Source of the DNA: JBGSKV01 sp041740975
GTDB taxonomy: Bacteria > Bdellovibrionota_B > Oligoflexia > Oligoflexales > JALZUQ01
NCBI GenBank assembly: GCA_041740975.1
Contig: JBGSKV010000130.1
Coordinates: 1 to 26,027, forward strand
Direction of reading: 5' to 3'
DNA length: 26,027 nt
Position numbers and translations under genes: made by a program. This document shows, in pieces, positions 1 to 8,310 of the stretch (the first letter of the stretch is position 1; every line of letters starts with the position of its first letter). The notes under the pieces are model-generated. The model was not told the origin of the DNA. It saw only the letters and a list, made by a program, of their open reading frames with translations, and made no database searches.

Positions 1-107
1 GCTGCATCAGCCGACACCGCCCAGACAAATCTAAGCCGGGATAACCGGACCAATCAAACAAAGAATTGAAAACTGTGAGTGCGAAAGGCGGAGCAAATTT
101 AGGTCTC

Positions 108-124
108 CGGCCGCGAAGCGGCCG
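108..124. terminator. GC-rich hairpin, possible terminator of the TPR lipoprotein gene
   Basis: A perfect 7-bp inverted repeat (CGGCCGC, 3-base spacer GAA, GCGGCCG) lies 17 bases beyond the stop of the minus-strand TPR lipoprotein gene. Read on the minus strand the loop is UUC, closed by C-G pairs, which is a very stable small hairpin. No T-tract follows it on either strand, so classical intrinsic termination is uncertain. It could also be a 3'-end stabilising hairpin. Confidence 0.35.
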
Positions 125-140
125 AATGTTCATTTAACTA

Positions 141-1112
141 TTATTTTTTTAACATACTGATACGTTGTTTCACTTCGGTGATTTGAGTTAAGAACTCAGG
201 ATCGGCCGCAGCAAGGCGACCAAACTTGCGATAGTGGTTAAGAGATTTGTCTTTATCGACGCCTTCATAAGCTTTCGCTAGAAAGTATTGAGTTTGAGCC
301 ATGGTCGGTTTCAGACGTGCCGCACGTTCCATAAACTTAATGGCTTCCGTCGTGTTGCCTTTGTGCAACTCACAACGACCTAATCCCAAGAGTGCACCGG
401 CCAAAAGAGGTTGGCGTTTCATAGCCGCTCGGTAGGCTTCCGCAGCCTCCGGGACCTTATCCAAATCAAAAAGGATGTCACCTTCTACACTTTTAAAATA
501 AGCGAAGAGTTGCTTGTCCGCTTTTTTCTGAGCTTTTTTGATAACAATCAAAGCTTTATCAGGCTGTTTCAACTTAAGGAGCGTTCTTGCGAGGATGATA
601 TTCGCCTGCTCATCGCCAGCTCGGGCTTTGATGACGCGACGCACTACGGTGAGCGCTTCGCTATAGTAGCGAATCTTGAAGTATGACCAGGCCAGAGACT
701 TAAGGTTCTTTACATCATTATGTCGAAGACGATCGGCCTTCTGATAATGATAAATAGCATCGGCGTACTTCTCTTGGGCGCGAAGAGCTTCGCCAAGATA
801 AAAGTTACACTCGAAGTTGTTTTGATAGTGCGTGATGGCTTTTTTTAGTTCCGTTTCGGCCTTAGCAAATTCGCCCATTTTTACGTAAACCATGCCCATA
901 TTGCGACGGGCGGCATTTACCTTTAAAGGGTTTTTGAGGGCCTCTTCATATTCGCGAATGGCCTCACGATAGAGTCCGTCACGCGCATACTGGTTGCCCT
1001 GATGTAAATGAGGATGCTGCGCAGCTTGTTTATTTGTCGTCGCGCAACCGCTGAGGCTGAAGACCGACACAAGACAGACAGAACAGAAAATCAAACGCAT
1101 CATTTGAGTCAT
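141..1112 (-). CDS. TPR-repeat lipoprotein
   Basis: This encodes a 323-residue outer-membrane-type lipoprotein. A hydrophobic signal (about residues 5-20) ends in the lipobox Leu20-Ser-Gly-Cys23, so Cys23 is the expected lipidated residue. From about residue 36 to 300 the protein is an almost continuous array of seven to eight tetratricopeptide repeats, visible as recurring pairs of amphipathic helices with Gly/Ala at positions 8 and 20 and a Pro after several helix B segments. Such proteins are protein-protein scaffolds; PilF/Tgl-type pilus pilotins are similar in build, but nothing specific to that family can be seen and no pilus genes lie nearby. AGGAG sits just before the chosen ATG; the Met at codon 4 is an alternative start. 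The upstream gene is divergent. Confidence 0.85.
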   Translation of the reverse strand: MTQMMRLIFCSVCLVSVFSLSGCATTNKQAAQHPHLHQGNQYARDGLYREAIREYEEALKNPLKVNAARRNMGMVYVKMGEFAKAETELKKAITHYQNNFECNFYLGEALRAQEKYADAIYHYQKADRLRHNDVKNLKSLAWSYFKIRYYSEALTVVRRVIKARAGDEQANIILARTLLKLKQPDKALIVIKKAQKKADKQLFAYFKSVEGDILFDLDKVPEAAEAYRAAMKRQPLLAGALLGLGRCELHKGNTTEAIKFMERAARLKPTMAQTQYFLAKAYEGVDKDKSLNHYRKFGRLAAADPEFLTQITEVKQRISMLKK

Positions 1113-1146
1113 AGTCTCCTCACCTATTTTCGCTGGGGGAATGTTC

Positions 1147-1174
1147 TTACTAGTTTAGCCTTTCTTGGGCTCAA
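1147..1174 (-). promoter_or_regulatory. candidate sigma70 promoter of the TPR lipoprotein gene
   Basis: On the minus strand TTGAGC (1169-1174) and TAGTAA (1147-1152) are separated by 16 bases, a plausible -35/-10 pair. Transcription would begin near 1140 and give a leader of about 28 bases containing the AGGAG ribosome site. This is a pattern match only. Confidence 0.35.
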
Positions 1175-1268
1175 AGGGGAGTGGCCTATCATTCATATAA
1201 GAAGAGTAGGCTGAAATAACTCCTCTTTTATGATATTTTTATGTCTTCTTCTAAATAGGGTTCTACTT

Positions 1269-2381
1269 ATGATTCGAAGCACAATTAAGATTTTCGCACT
1301 TCTTTCTGTAATGAGTTGTACGCACACGGAACCGGCCAAAACGACCGAATGGGCCCCCGCGAAAAATGCGCCGATCATTCCGTGTCGTGATTGGCCCATG
1401 CAGGCTAATGAATTGTCTGTGGATAATATTTATTTATCGAGCATTCAAGACGCCAGCTATGCAGTTAGTCAGCATCGAACACGAAAGAATCTTCGCAATT
1501 ACTATTTGGTCACATTGGATTCTAAGTTCGATCTCGACAAAAACCAGCTCAAACCCTTCAAACTTCCAGAAGAAGAGTCGATCAATAGCTTTGCACAGCT
1601 TGGAAGAGTTGGCGCGTTGGTAACTGAGAAGGATTCCAACGAAGCTGTCATTCGAAATGTTGAAAAAAACGCTGTTATTGCTCAGATGAAGTTGCCTGGC
1701 GAAGCATACAATATGGCCCTTAGTGGAAACAAAATTGGTTTTTGGCTCCAACATCAAAAACCCGATGACGACCACTTTTTCATTCAAAAACTTGAGTTAA
1801 AGAAGTCACCATCATTGGGATCCACTATAACAGCTGAGAGCAAACCCAAAGTCATTGAACTTGGCTCTGCAGCGTTCGCAGTTTGGTCATCAAAAGGCAA
1901 ATTATTTCTACAAAGTTTGGTTTCAGGCAAAGCAATACCAATCCTCAATACTAGCGAAAACATCGAATCGTGGGATCTGATCAATGTAGGGAATACTCTT
2001 CTGGTTGCTCTCGTTGATGGCGACTCTCAAGTCGAGGGAGTTTCAAAACTTCACATTTACAGCTATTCGTTTTCTCCTAAGAAAGTAAAACAAAACTGGA
2101 AGAAAATTATTGATATGAATGATCGCCACCTTGCCAAACCGATTTGGCAGGGGGGGAAAAATCCCGTGTTAAACATCTCACATTGGATAGATGGTGAAGC
2201 TCTACTAACGCGGTATTTCGTCGACCCCAGTAAGGGAATTTCGAAGACTCTGGACGCCGGAGTTCTGCAAAGTAATCAACATATTATTGGGTTTGTCGCT
2301 CCAAAAACTGCCGGTCGCACTAGGTTTCTAACCCGCTCAAAGGGAAAGAATTTTTGGAAATTTCAGGTATGTGAGCTATAA
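1269..2381 (+). CDS. putative lipoprotein of unknown function
   Basis: I do not recognise the family. The preferred ATG at 1269 is preceded by AGGG at a good distance and gives a 370-residue protein beginning with a short basic and hydrophobic signal that ends Val-Met-Ser-Cys16, an acceptable lipobox. An in-frame ATG at 1230 would place 13 extra residues before the signal and is less likely. The mature part has many short beta-type stretches separated by Asn/Gly/Asp turns, with several strand-Trp-strand units, which is compatible with a beta-propeller; that is inference. It lies 27 bases upstream of mqnP on the same strand and may be co-transcribed with it, though nothing in its sequence suggests a quinone role. 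Confidence 0.75.
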   Translation: MIRSTIKIFALLSVMSCTHTEPAKTTEWAPAKNAPIIPCRDWPMQANELSVDNIYLSSIQDASYAVSQHRTRKNLRNYYLVTLDSKFDLDKNQLKPFKLPEEESINSFAQLGRVGALVTEKDSNEAVIRNVEKNAVIAQMKLPGEAYNMALSGNKIGFWLQHQKPDDDHFFIQKLELKKSPSLGSTITAESKPKVIELGSAAFAVWSSKGKLFLQSLVSGKAIPILNTSENIESWDLINVGNTLLVALVDGDSQVEGVSKLHIYSYSFSPKKVKQNWKKIIDMNDRHLAKPIWQGGKNPVLNISHWIDGEALLTRYFVDPSKGISKTLDAGVLQSNQHIIGFVAPKTAGRTRFLTRSKGKNFWKFQVCEL

Positions 2382-2408
2382 GACCTGGGGACAATACACC
2401 AGGAAATC

Positions 2409-3281
2409 ATGAGCCTTAAAGTCATCGCAAAAGATATAAAACTCACGCACAGCGTCTTCGCTTTGCCGTTCGCCTGCGCTGGCCTTTTTATTGCCGAAAC
2501 TTCACTTCCAACCGCCACGCAAGTTCTTCTTTTGATCCTTTGTATGATTTTCGCCAGAACATTTGCGATGTCCATGAATCGCGTTATTGATTGGCGAATC
2601 GATGAGAAAAATCCGCGCACTCTAGGTCGCGCTTTGCCGAGCAGGCAAATTGACGTCAAAAATTACCGGATTTGGGCAGGCGTTGCCGCAATTATTTTTG
2701 TAGCTTGCGCGTTCGCTCTGAATTCTACCTCGGGGTGGCTGAGTTTGCCGCTTCTGATCATCCTGATGAGTTATTCTTTCATGAAGCGAATCAGTTGGTT
2801 GACCCACTGGTACCTAGGGCTATGTTTAGGCCTCGCGCCCATCGCAGCAGTTATCGCACTCGACGGACACATCAATGTGTCGCTAGTTTTGCTGGCCGGG
2901 GCAGTCACCTTTTGGACAGCGGGATTTGACATTATTTACTCACTGCAAGACGAGGCTTTTGACAAAGCCAACCATCTCAAAAGCGTGCCGGCGGCCTTTG
3001 GAATGAGACCGGCTCTTAGAATTAGCAAACTTTGTTTTGTCGTGATGGTCGTAGCACTATTTAGCATAGGTTTTTTGGAAGCACGCGGGTTGGTTTATTT
3101 TATGGGAGTCATCGCTATTGGATGCTTTCTTTTTTATGAACATATTTTGATATCCAATTTTGCTGGAAACCGTGATCCCGCGAAGCTAAACGCAGCATTT
3201 TTCACGATGAACGCCTATGTCAGCATATTTTATTTGATATGCTTACAAACCGACTTTATTTTAAATAATTACAAAGGCTAG
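2409..3281 (+). CDS. mqnP: UbiA-family prenyltransferase, probable MqnP of menaquinone synthesis
   Basis: This 290-residue polytopic membrane protein of the UbiA superfamily should attach the polyprenyl tail to the aromatic head group. The first prenyl-diphosphate/Mg motif is Asn57-x3-Asp61-x3-Asp65, followed by a KNPRT-type loop. The second is Asp174-x6-Asp181-x3-Asp185 in the characteristic FDIIYSLQDxxFD context. About eight to nine hydrophobic segments fill the rest. The start has AGGA four bases upstream. In organisms using the futalosine route this subfamily (MqnP) prenylates the 1,4-dihydroxy-6-naphthoate intermediate. The adjacent UbiX-like gene and mqnC at 16-17 kb support that over ubiquinone synthesis, although sequence alone cannot exclude a 4-hydroxybenzoate substrate. 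Confidence 0.9.
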   Translation: MSLKVIAKDIKLTHSVFALPFACAGLFIAETSLPTATQVLLLILCMIFARTFAMSMNRVIDWRIDEKNPRTLGRALPSRQIDVKNYRIWAGVAAIIFVACAFALNSTSGWLSLPLLIILMSYSFMKRISWLTHWYLGLCLGLAPIAAVIALDGHINVSLVLLAGAVTFWTAGFDIIYSLQDEAFDKANHLKSVPAAFGMRPALRISKLCFVVMVVALFSIGFLEARGLVYFMGVIAIGCFLFYEHILISNFAGNRDPAKLNAAFFTMNAYVSIFYLICLQTDFILNNYKG

Positions 3282-3283
3282 TT

Positions 3284-3901
3284 ATGGATAAAAGAATATT
3301 ACTGTCCATCACAGGCGCTTCTGGATCTATTTTTGCGGAACGCCTAGCCGAGTACTTGTGCCAAGCAGAAGATGTTTCTCGCGTTTATATTGTCGCATCG
3401 AAATCGGCAGTTCAAGTCGTTCAACACGAACTAAAACCTCATACGGATCGCTTCAGCTTGCGCGAAGTTCTAAAGGACAAAAGGTCATCTCACGACGCAA
3501 ACGAAAAGCTTCGGGTTTTTGACTGTGATGATTTATTTTCACCACTTGCCAGTGGATCTGCCGCGTCTACGCATACAGTTGTACTGCCTTGCTCAATGGG
3601 AACCATGGCGCGAATTGCCGGTGGAATTTCTTCGAATTTAATTGAACGATCCGCAGATGTAGCGTTGAAACAAAATCGTCCTTTGATCATTTGTCCCCGC
3701 GAAACACCGTTTAATCAAATTCATATAAAAAATATGTTAACCTTAAGTCAAGCCGGGGCACAGATCGCACCATTGATGCCTGCGTTTTATCAAAAGCCCG
3801 ATACCCTAGACGATTTGGTCGATTTTATGGTGGGACGAGTTCTTGAACTTCTTGAAGTCAATCACGAGCTTTACAAGCCCTGGAATGCACGCCTGCGCTA
3901 A
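3284..3901 (+). CDS. ubiX: UbiX-family flavin prenyltransferase
   Basis: A 205-residue flavoprotein of the UbiX/Pad1 family, which prenylates FMN to make the prenylated-FMN cofactor of UbiD-type decarboxylases. The N-terminal Rossmann-like motif ITGASGSIFAERL binds FMN; the family core CSMGTMARIAGG (about residues 102-113) with the following SSNLIERSADV segment and the CPRETP motif (about 137-142) are intact. It starts two bases after the mqnP stop with AAAGG correctly placed, so the two genes are translationally linked. In the futalosine pathway a UbiD/UbiX-like pair is thought to decarboxylate the naphthoate product, which explains the pairing with mqnP. No UbiD-like gene lies in the window. 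Confidence 0.93.
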   Translation: MDKRILLSITGASGSIFAERLAEYLCQAEDVSRVYIVASKSAVQVVQHELKPHTDRFSLREVLKDKRSSHDANEKLRVFDCDDLFSPLASGSAASTHTVVLPCSMGTMARIAGGISSNLIERSADVALKQNRPLIICPRETPFNQIHIKNMLTLSQAGAQIAPLMPAFYQKPDTLDDLVDFMVGRVLELLEVNHELYKPWNARLR

Positions 3902-3903
3902 CC

Positions 3904-3931
3904 TTGACAAGTTAGGACTAATGGCGATAAT
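3904..3931 (+). promoter_or_regulatory. strong sigma70-type promoter of the NifU-like gene
   Basis: A perfect -35 TTGACA (3904-3909) and a near-perfect -10 GATAAT (3926-3931) are separated by 16 bases. It lies just after the ubiX stop and gives a start site near 3938, leaving about 42 bases of leader before the ATG at 3980. This is the best vegetative promoter match seen in the window and implies the NifU-like gene is expressed independently of mqnP-ubiX. Confidence 0.7.
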
Positions 3932-3979
3932 AAAGCCAGTTAAATGAACTGCTGAAGTTTTTGTGAAAAAGAGAGAAAA

Positions 3980-4402
3980 ATGAGCGATCTACAATCAGTT
4001 GTAACCAGTCAGAAAGCCGATGGAAGTTGGCAGTCCGTGCATGTCCCTTCTGGTAAAGTGACTCACGGCCTTACAGCAGAAGAATCGCAAGATCAGATGC
4101 GAGCATTGATTGGAATGGACAAAGCTGGAAAATTCGAAGAGCCCAAAACTAGCGATCGGTTTGATGGCGTCGCAAAAGATATTGCTGTTTTCTTGGAAGC
4201 TGACGTATCGGAAATGCTAGCTTTGCATTCCGGATTTGCACGTTTGGAAGAGTTTGAAGATAGCATTGCTTATATCAAGCTGGGCGGGGGCTGCTCAGGT
4301 TGCCCATCTTCTCGATTTACACTTATGGAAGGTGTGAAGCAACAACTGCAAGAAAAGTTTGGCGAAGAAACCATCACCGAAGTTTCGCCAGTCGCTTCTT
4401 AG
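3980..4402 (+). CDS. NifU C-terminal-like Fe-S cluster protein
   Basis: A 140-residue protein whose second half (about 58-135) is the NifU C-terminal (Nfu) domain that carries a bridging [4Fe-4S] or [2Fe-2S] cluster for delivery to apo-proteins. The ligands are Cys105-x2-Cys108 in a GGGCSGCPSS context, exactly where the family has them. The first 55 residues are a Ser/Lys/Gln-rich segment I do not recognise; it lacks the degenerate A-type domain found in enterobacterial NfuA. GAGAGAAAA precedes the ATG. Its stop codon overlaps the stop of the convergent threonine ammonia-lyase gene. Likely clients nearby include the radical-SAM MqnC and the ferredoxin, but that link is inference. Confidence 0.85.
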   Translation: MSDLQSVVTSQKADGSWQSVHVPSGKVTHGLTAEESQDQMRALIGMDKAGKFEEPKTSDRFDGVAKDIAVFLEADVSEMLALHSGFARLEEFEDSIAYIKLGGGCSGCPSSRFTLMEGVKQQLQEKFGEETITEVSPVAS

Positions 4403-5637
4403 CCAACTGAAAACAAATAGCCGCACTCTTTTAATCTTAGCTTCACAGAATCTTGCTGTTCATTATTGACCGTTTCAACGTCGACGCAACACTCGACTAC
4501 AAATGCTTCTTCGTCCGAAAAAATTCGGTTATGGCTCACTTCCAAAATGTTGATCCCCTCACCAGAAAAAACAGACAACAGTTTTAATAAGCTTCCTGGC
4601 TGGTCCTGCACCTTAATGCGAAGGCGCATGAGTCGCCCTGACATGTAAAGCCCGCGCGCCACCACTTTACTGACCATACCAATATCGATATTTCCACCTG
4701 AAACGATAGACACAATCTTAGAGTTTTTAGGAAGTTTTTTGAGAATCTCACTTCGACCACCAATCAGTCCAGCAGTCGCTGCAACACCAGCGCCTTCCGC
4801 GAGAATCTGATCGGATTCCATTAAAGACAAAATCGTAGATGTCATTTCATTCTCACTTACGAGAACAATGTCATCAACATACTTTTCAATGTACGAATAG
4901 GTAAAGTCACTCGGATTTTTGACGGCTATTCCGTCCGCCAAAGTCGTGCCTTCCTTATTGAGGTTAGGCGCGAGGTGCGCAAACTTGTTCTGCATAGCTG
5001 GGTAGTACATCGTTTGAACGCCAATGACTTTTGTCTTGGGACTAAGTGCTTTTATGCAGCACGCGATACCACTAATGAGTCCACCACCGCCTATGGGTAC
5101 AATCACGGCATCGATTTCTTTGAGGCAGTCAAGCAACTCTAATCCTATGGTTCCTTGGCCGGCTACCACCTCAGGCAAAGCGAATGGATGCAAAAACATT
5201 CCACCATATTTTTTATGAAAAACTTGCGACGCCTCGAAAGCCTCTTGATAGTTGCGCCCGCTAAGTATGACTTTGGCGCCCATAGCTTCCGTCGAACTCT
5301 TCTTCTTATAGGAAGCATTCTCTGGCATAAAAATGGTGGCAGGCACTTTTTCTAGCCGACATATGAAAGCAACTCCCTGCGCGTGATTACCCGCACTCGA
5401 AGCCACAACTCCTTGTTGGGCAGCTGTCTTGTTTTTTCTCAAAGCATTCGTCGCACCACGAATCTTAAACGAACCGGTGGTATTGAGATTCTCTAATTTC
5501 AAATAAACTTCATGGCCTAATTTCTTGGAAAGACCCTCAGACTTTTTAAGCAAAGTAGGACTGACTACATCCGCGATTTCCTTTGCCGCGTCTTTTATGT
5601 CGTCAATTGTGACGATATCATTGTCGTCATTTTTCAT
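4399..5637 (-). CDS. ilvA: threonine ammonia-lyase with C-terminal ACT domain
   Basis: A PLP enzyme that deaminates threonine to 2-oxobutanoate, the first step toward isoleucine or of threonine degradation. At 412 residues with a single C-terminal ACT domain (about 337-412) it is the shorter 'TdcB/IlvA-ACT' type, not the 500-residue enterobacterial biosynthetic form. The Schiff-base Lys58 sits in TTGSFKIRGA, followed by the SSAGNHAQG substrate loop (about 80-88) and the Gly-rich phosphate cradle GGGGLISGIA (about 178-187). The single ACT domain suggests allosteric control by an amino acid. It begins 21 bases after the SpoIIE-like gene on the same strand. 2-oxobutanoate can be converted to propionyl-CoA, which would connect it to the methylmalonyl-CoA mutase at 11-13 kb; this link is inference. 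Confidence 0.92.
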   Translation of the reverse strand: MKNDDNDIVTIDDIKDAAKEIADVVSPTLLKKSEGLSKKLGHEVYLKLENLNTTGSFKIRGATNALRKNKTAAQQGVVASSAGNHAQGVAFICRLEKVPATIFMPENASYKKKSSTEAMGAKVILSGRNYQEAFEASQVFHKKYGGMFLHPFALPEVVAGQGTIGLELLDCLKEIDAVIVPIGGGGLISGIACCIKALSPKTKVIGVQTMYYPAMQNKFAHLAPNLNKEGTTLADGIAVKNPSDFTYSYIEKYVDDIVLVSENEMTSTILSLMESDQILAEGAGVAATAGLIGGRSEILKKLPKNSKIVSIVSGGNIDIGMVSKVVARGLYMSGRLMRLRIKVQDQPGSLLKLLSVFSGEGINILEVSHNRIFSDEEAFVVECCVDVETVNNEQQDSVKLRLKECGYLFSVG

Positions 5638-5658
5638 ATTGTTAGAAACCTGTGGTGA

Positions 5659-7617
5659 TTAAGATGCCGCAACTTCTTCTTCAATTTTGACGCCCACTTT
5701 CCACTCTTTCGAAACTTCCAAAATAAGAAGTCCAATGTCATTACTAATCTCAGCGCCTCGACTATGATACGCTACTCGTTCGATAAGTTCATCTTTTGCA
5801 GCATCCGCTGTTGATTTTGCCAAAGTTAGAGCATTTTCAATGAGCGACTTACGCCCCCAAGGCCTGCCCAAAATCGACCGACATTTGACTAGCCCACTGG
5901 AAAAAATAAACAATTTATCCCCGGCCTTCATGGCCACACTGGTACTTTCATAACGAACGTCTTTTTTGACGCCCATCGGTAACATACTCTCTTTCAACAC
6001 AATCGGAAATACATCATGAACTAAATCTAGTGACTGAATTTCTGGCTGTTGTCTCGCCCCATCTTTCGAAGAGAACCGTTGAATAATGAATGGCTTCTGC
6101 AGACCAGCGTTGACGTATTCCACTGTGCCTTTTTTGAAGTTCGTTAAAGCAAGGAATAAACGGGCAACATTTGCTCCACCACTGGCTTCGTACAAATAAG
6201 AATTCAAATCATTGATGACCCGCTCGATATTTGGAATGCCATCATTCATATGAGCGGACGCTTTAAGAAGGGATTCACAGGCTGCACACATAGAAGCCGC
6301 CATGACAGCGGTACTAGGTCCGCTTCCTGAACTCTCCCCCATAAACACGCAGTTGATTCCTGGCGCCATGTTGGTGACACCAAACCAGTTTCCATTAAAG
6401 TCCGGAGTCTGGCGCGAAAAAGCAGTTACACCCAAATATTTATGATTTGGCTTATGAAGTGGCATAACACCTTGCTTGATCGCATCGGACATCTCGATAG
6501 TTTTCGTCTTCTGGACCTGTCGTTTCTGTTGTCGAAGGGCACGTGCAAAGTTTTCACTAAGGCGATTGATGGCATAGTTGAGCCCGTTGATTTCAAAGCC
6601 GTAGTTTTCGAACTGCATTGGCGACAAGTCACCTTTCGCCATTCGCTGCACGGCTTTTACACTCTTGTTCAATGCTAGGCTAAAGTTGAAAATGGTGAAG
6701 TAGCAGCCGGCAAAAAGCAGCAAAATGAAAACACAGGCCCAAAGTAGTGTGGTGCCCACCACTTTCTTAATATTGAGAAACGCAGATCCATAGGACTCAC
6801 GTAAAACTATAAAGATGTTGTCTTGTATAGCTAATTTGCGGTACGAGGTTGTCCAAAATTTCAGTGAGAATTGCGAACCCTCTTCCAGCTTCTCGAAGAA
6901 CAGCCAAGGCTTTTTCTGAATGAATATTTTCTTGAAAAATGTCTTTTTTAAGGCATTTTTATTGATAGGCGGTTTTCCTGTCAACCCGACTAAACTGTCA
7001 TTGCTACCTACAAGCATATATTGTTTGTTTTCGCTGCCGGTCAGATTTCCGAACAGTGGCCCTTTCCAAAGAAAGAGCAAGGCAAGGAGGTTCGCGCCAG
7101 ACTTGGTAGTAGTGGCATGAACAACTGCCAGAATGGGCAAAGTAAAATCCTCTTGCAGATCCTCAAACGCAAACATGTTTGGCTTCACACGCGAATTCAT
7201 GAGCGACTTTGCACGACTTTCGGATTCGAGTTTGGCGATTTCTAAGGTCTTCCCAAGTAGAAGTTTGGGGTCGCCTGGAGGGGTCCATGATGATTCGAGA
7301 ATTTTTCCCGACTTACGATCGATTATGAAATGTCCATAGACTAACGTCGGATGTTCTATTGCCCATTTATCAACGAATCCTTTAATACTTTCGGGCTTTT
7401 CAGTCACTTCACGAATTTCATGGCGATAGTTTAGCAAAAGCTGGTCTACAGGAACTGCAATGTTCGTGACTTCCGTTTTTTGCTGAGCTTGCTTTGACTC
7501 AAACTGAGATTCATAAAAGAATTTATAACCCTGCCATGATATGGTCGTGACAGCCAGTAGGCACACGCCGCTCGTCAGCAAGAAAATTCGCACAGTCATG
7601 AAATTGAGAAACTTCAA
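5659..7617 (-). CDS. membrane HAMP-SpoIIE/PP2C-like protein with altered metal-site residues
   Basis: A 652-residue membrane signalling protein. Transmembrane helix 1 is about 8-28, a periplasmic sensor-like region runs 33-285, helix 2 is about 287-310, a HAMP-like linker 311-362, and the C-terminal 380-640 aligns with SpoIIE/RsbU phosphatases. The aspartates that normally hold the two metals are changed: the GD[YF] position is Asn410 (GNW), the [AG]D[VIS]xGxG position is Glu428 (GESSGSG), the S/TDG position is Ser574 (FSSG), and the DD pair is Asn626-Asp627; AGHxP reads AGLQKP. The fold markers around each are kept. It may therefore be a pseudophosphatase that binds partners, or use an unusual metal set. 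It starts with TTG behind a strong GGAGG and is followed by ilvA. No anti-sigma or anti-anti-sigma partner lies in the window. Confidence 0.82.
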   Translation of the reverse strand: MKFLNFMTVRIFLLTSGVCLLAVTTISWQGYKFFYESQFESKQAQQKTEVTNIAVPVDQLLLNYRHEIREVTEKPESIKGFVDKWAIEHPTLVYGHFIIDRKSGKILESSWTPPGDPKLLLGKTLEIAKLESESRAKSLMNSRVKPNMFAFEDLQEDFTLPILAVVHATTTKSGANLLALLFLWKGPLFGNLTGSENKQYMLVGSNDSLVGLTGKPPINKNALKKTFFKKIFIQKKPWLFFEKLEEGSQFSLKFWTTSYRKLAIQDNIFIVLRESYGSAFLNIKKVVGTTLLWACVFILLLFAGCYFTIFNFSLALNKSVKAVQRMAKGDLSPMQFENYGFEINGLNYAINRLSENFARALRQQKRQVQKTKTIEMSDAIKQGVMPLHKPNHKYLGVTAFSRQTPDFNGNWFGVTNMAPGINCVFMGESSGSGPSTAVMAASMCAACESLLKASAHMNDGIPNIERVINDLNSYLYEASGGANVARLFLALTNFKKGTVEYVNAGLQKPFIIQRFSSKDGARQQPEIQSLDLVHDVFPIVLKESMLPMGVKKDVRYESTSVAMKAGDKLFIFSSGLVKCRSILGRPWGRKSLIENALTLAKSTADAAKDELIERVAYHSRGAEISNDIGLLILEVSKEWKVGVKIEEEVAAS

Positions 7618-7737
7618 GTATCCTCCGGGCCAAAATACGGCCTCCCCTTTTTTTCGGAAATCTTTGAAAAAACTATAGTATTTGGTTCAAACTTTAAGAT
7701 TGGTAGCATTCGTCCGAAGATTAGATTGTCGAAATGC

Positions 7738-8310
7738 ATGTATCGCCGAGAGGAAGATAAGCCCTTGATTGCAGTTAGAAAAGACAAACAGCTTATGCGA
7801 ATAGCCGGACTTCTTTGGTTGGCGGGTTTTGCATGTGCAGGAACGCTATTGTGGGACATCAATCTCGATGCAAAGCCTCGTAATATTGGACTTCAAATCG
7901 CAAAATTATCAGATACCCAAAAAGATGTGGAAGCGTTGTCGAATGACAGCAATCACTGGCAGGTTTTGCCAGGTGGGTCTCACCTTAATAGCGGAGATTC
8001 GATTCATTACCGTGGGTCGGAAGTGGCCAATTTTCGATTGCGCGACGGTCGGCAGATCAAAGTATGGCCACAAACACTTCTCAATATTTCATTAGTCAGA
8101 GTTGGGAATATACCTAGGTTTCGCCTCAATTTACTGTCGGGCAGAATTCACGCCACGGCGTGGCAGATGGATGCGAGAGAAGTCGAGATATTCGTAGGGA
8201 ATGAAGACTTTTCCTTAAGTGTTGGCTCAGACTATTTGGACGTTGAAAAAAAATCAGAAACCGAAAATAATGTCTTTCGATATCGCAAAAACGGCGTCAT
8301 TATTCGTTAA
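7738..8310 (+). CDS. single-pass membrane protein with FecR-like domain
   Basis: A short protein (190 residues from the ATG at 7738; a TTG at 7726 would add four) with a basic N terminus, one transmembrane helix at about residues 21-36, and a periplasmic region. The sequence from about 75 to 150 (a GSHLNSGDSIHYRGS-type start, then FRLRDGRQIKVWPQTLLNI and a FRLNLLSGRIHA strand pair) matches FecR-type beta-strand repeats, in which a protein 'Gly-Asp-x-Ile' turn precedes alternating strands. Classical FecR relays a TonB-receptor signal to an ECF sigma factor, but no sigma factor or receptor is present here, so a structural or sensory role is equally possible. It is transcribed away from the SpoIIE-like gene, and its stop codon overlaps the stop of the convergent HesB-like gene. 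Confidence 0.72.
   Translation: MYRREEDKPLIAVRKDKQLMRIAGLLWLAGFACAGTLLWDINLDAKPRNIGLQIAKLSDTQKDVEALSNDSNHWQVLPGGSHLNSGDSIHYRGSEVANFRLRDGRQIKVWPQTLLNISLVRVGNIPRFRLNLLSGRIHATAWQMDAREVEIFVGNEDFSLSVGSDYLDVEKKSETENNVFRYRKNGVIIR

Noticed and set aside
1..69. An open plus-strand frame from the window edge to a stop at 67-69, possibly the end of an upstream gene.
   Set aside because: Only 22 codons are visible and they match nothing I recognise; the frame could be open by chance.
2384..2403. A 5-bp inverted repeat CCTGG/CCAGG that overlaps the mqnP ribosome site.
   Set aside because: The stem is too short to claim a regulatory hairpin.
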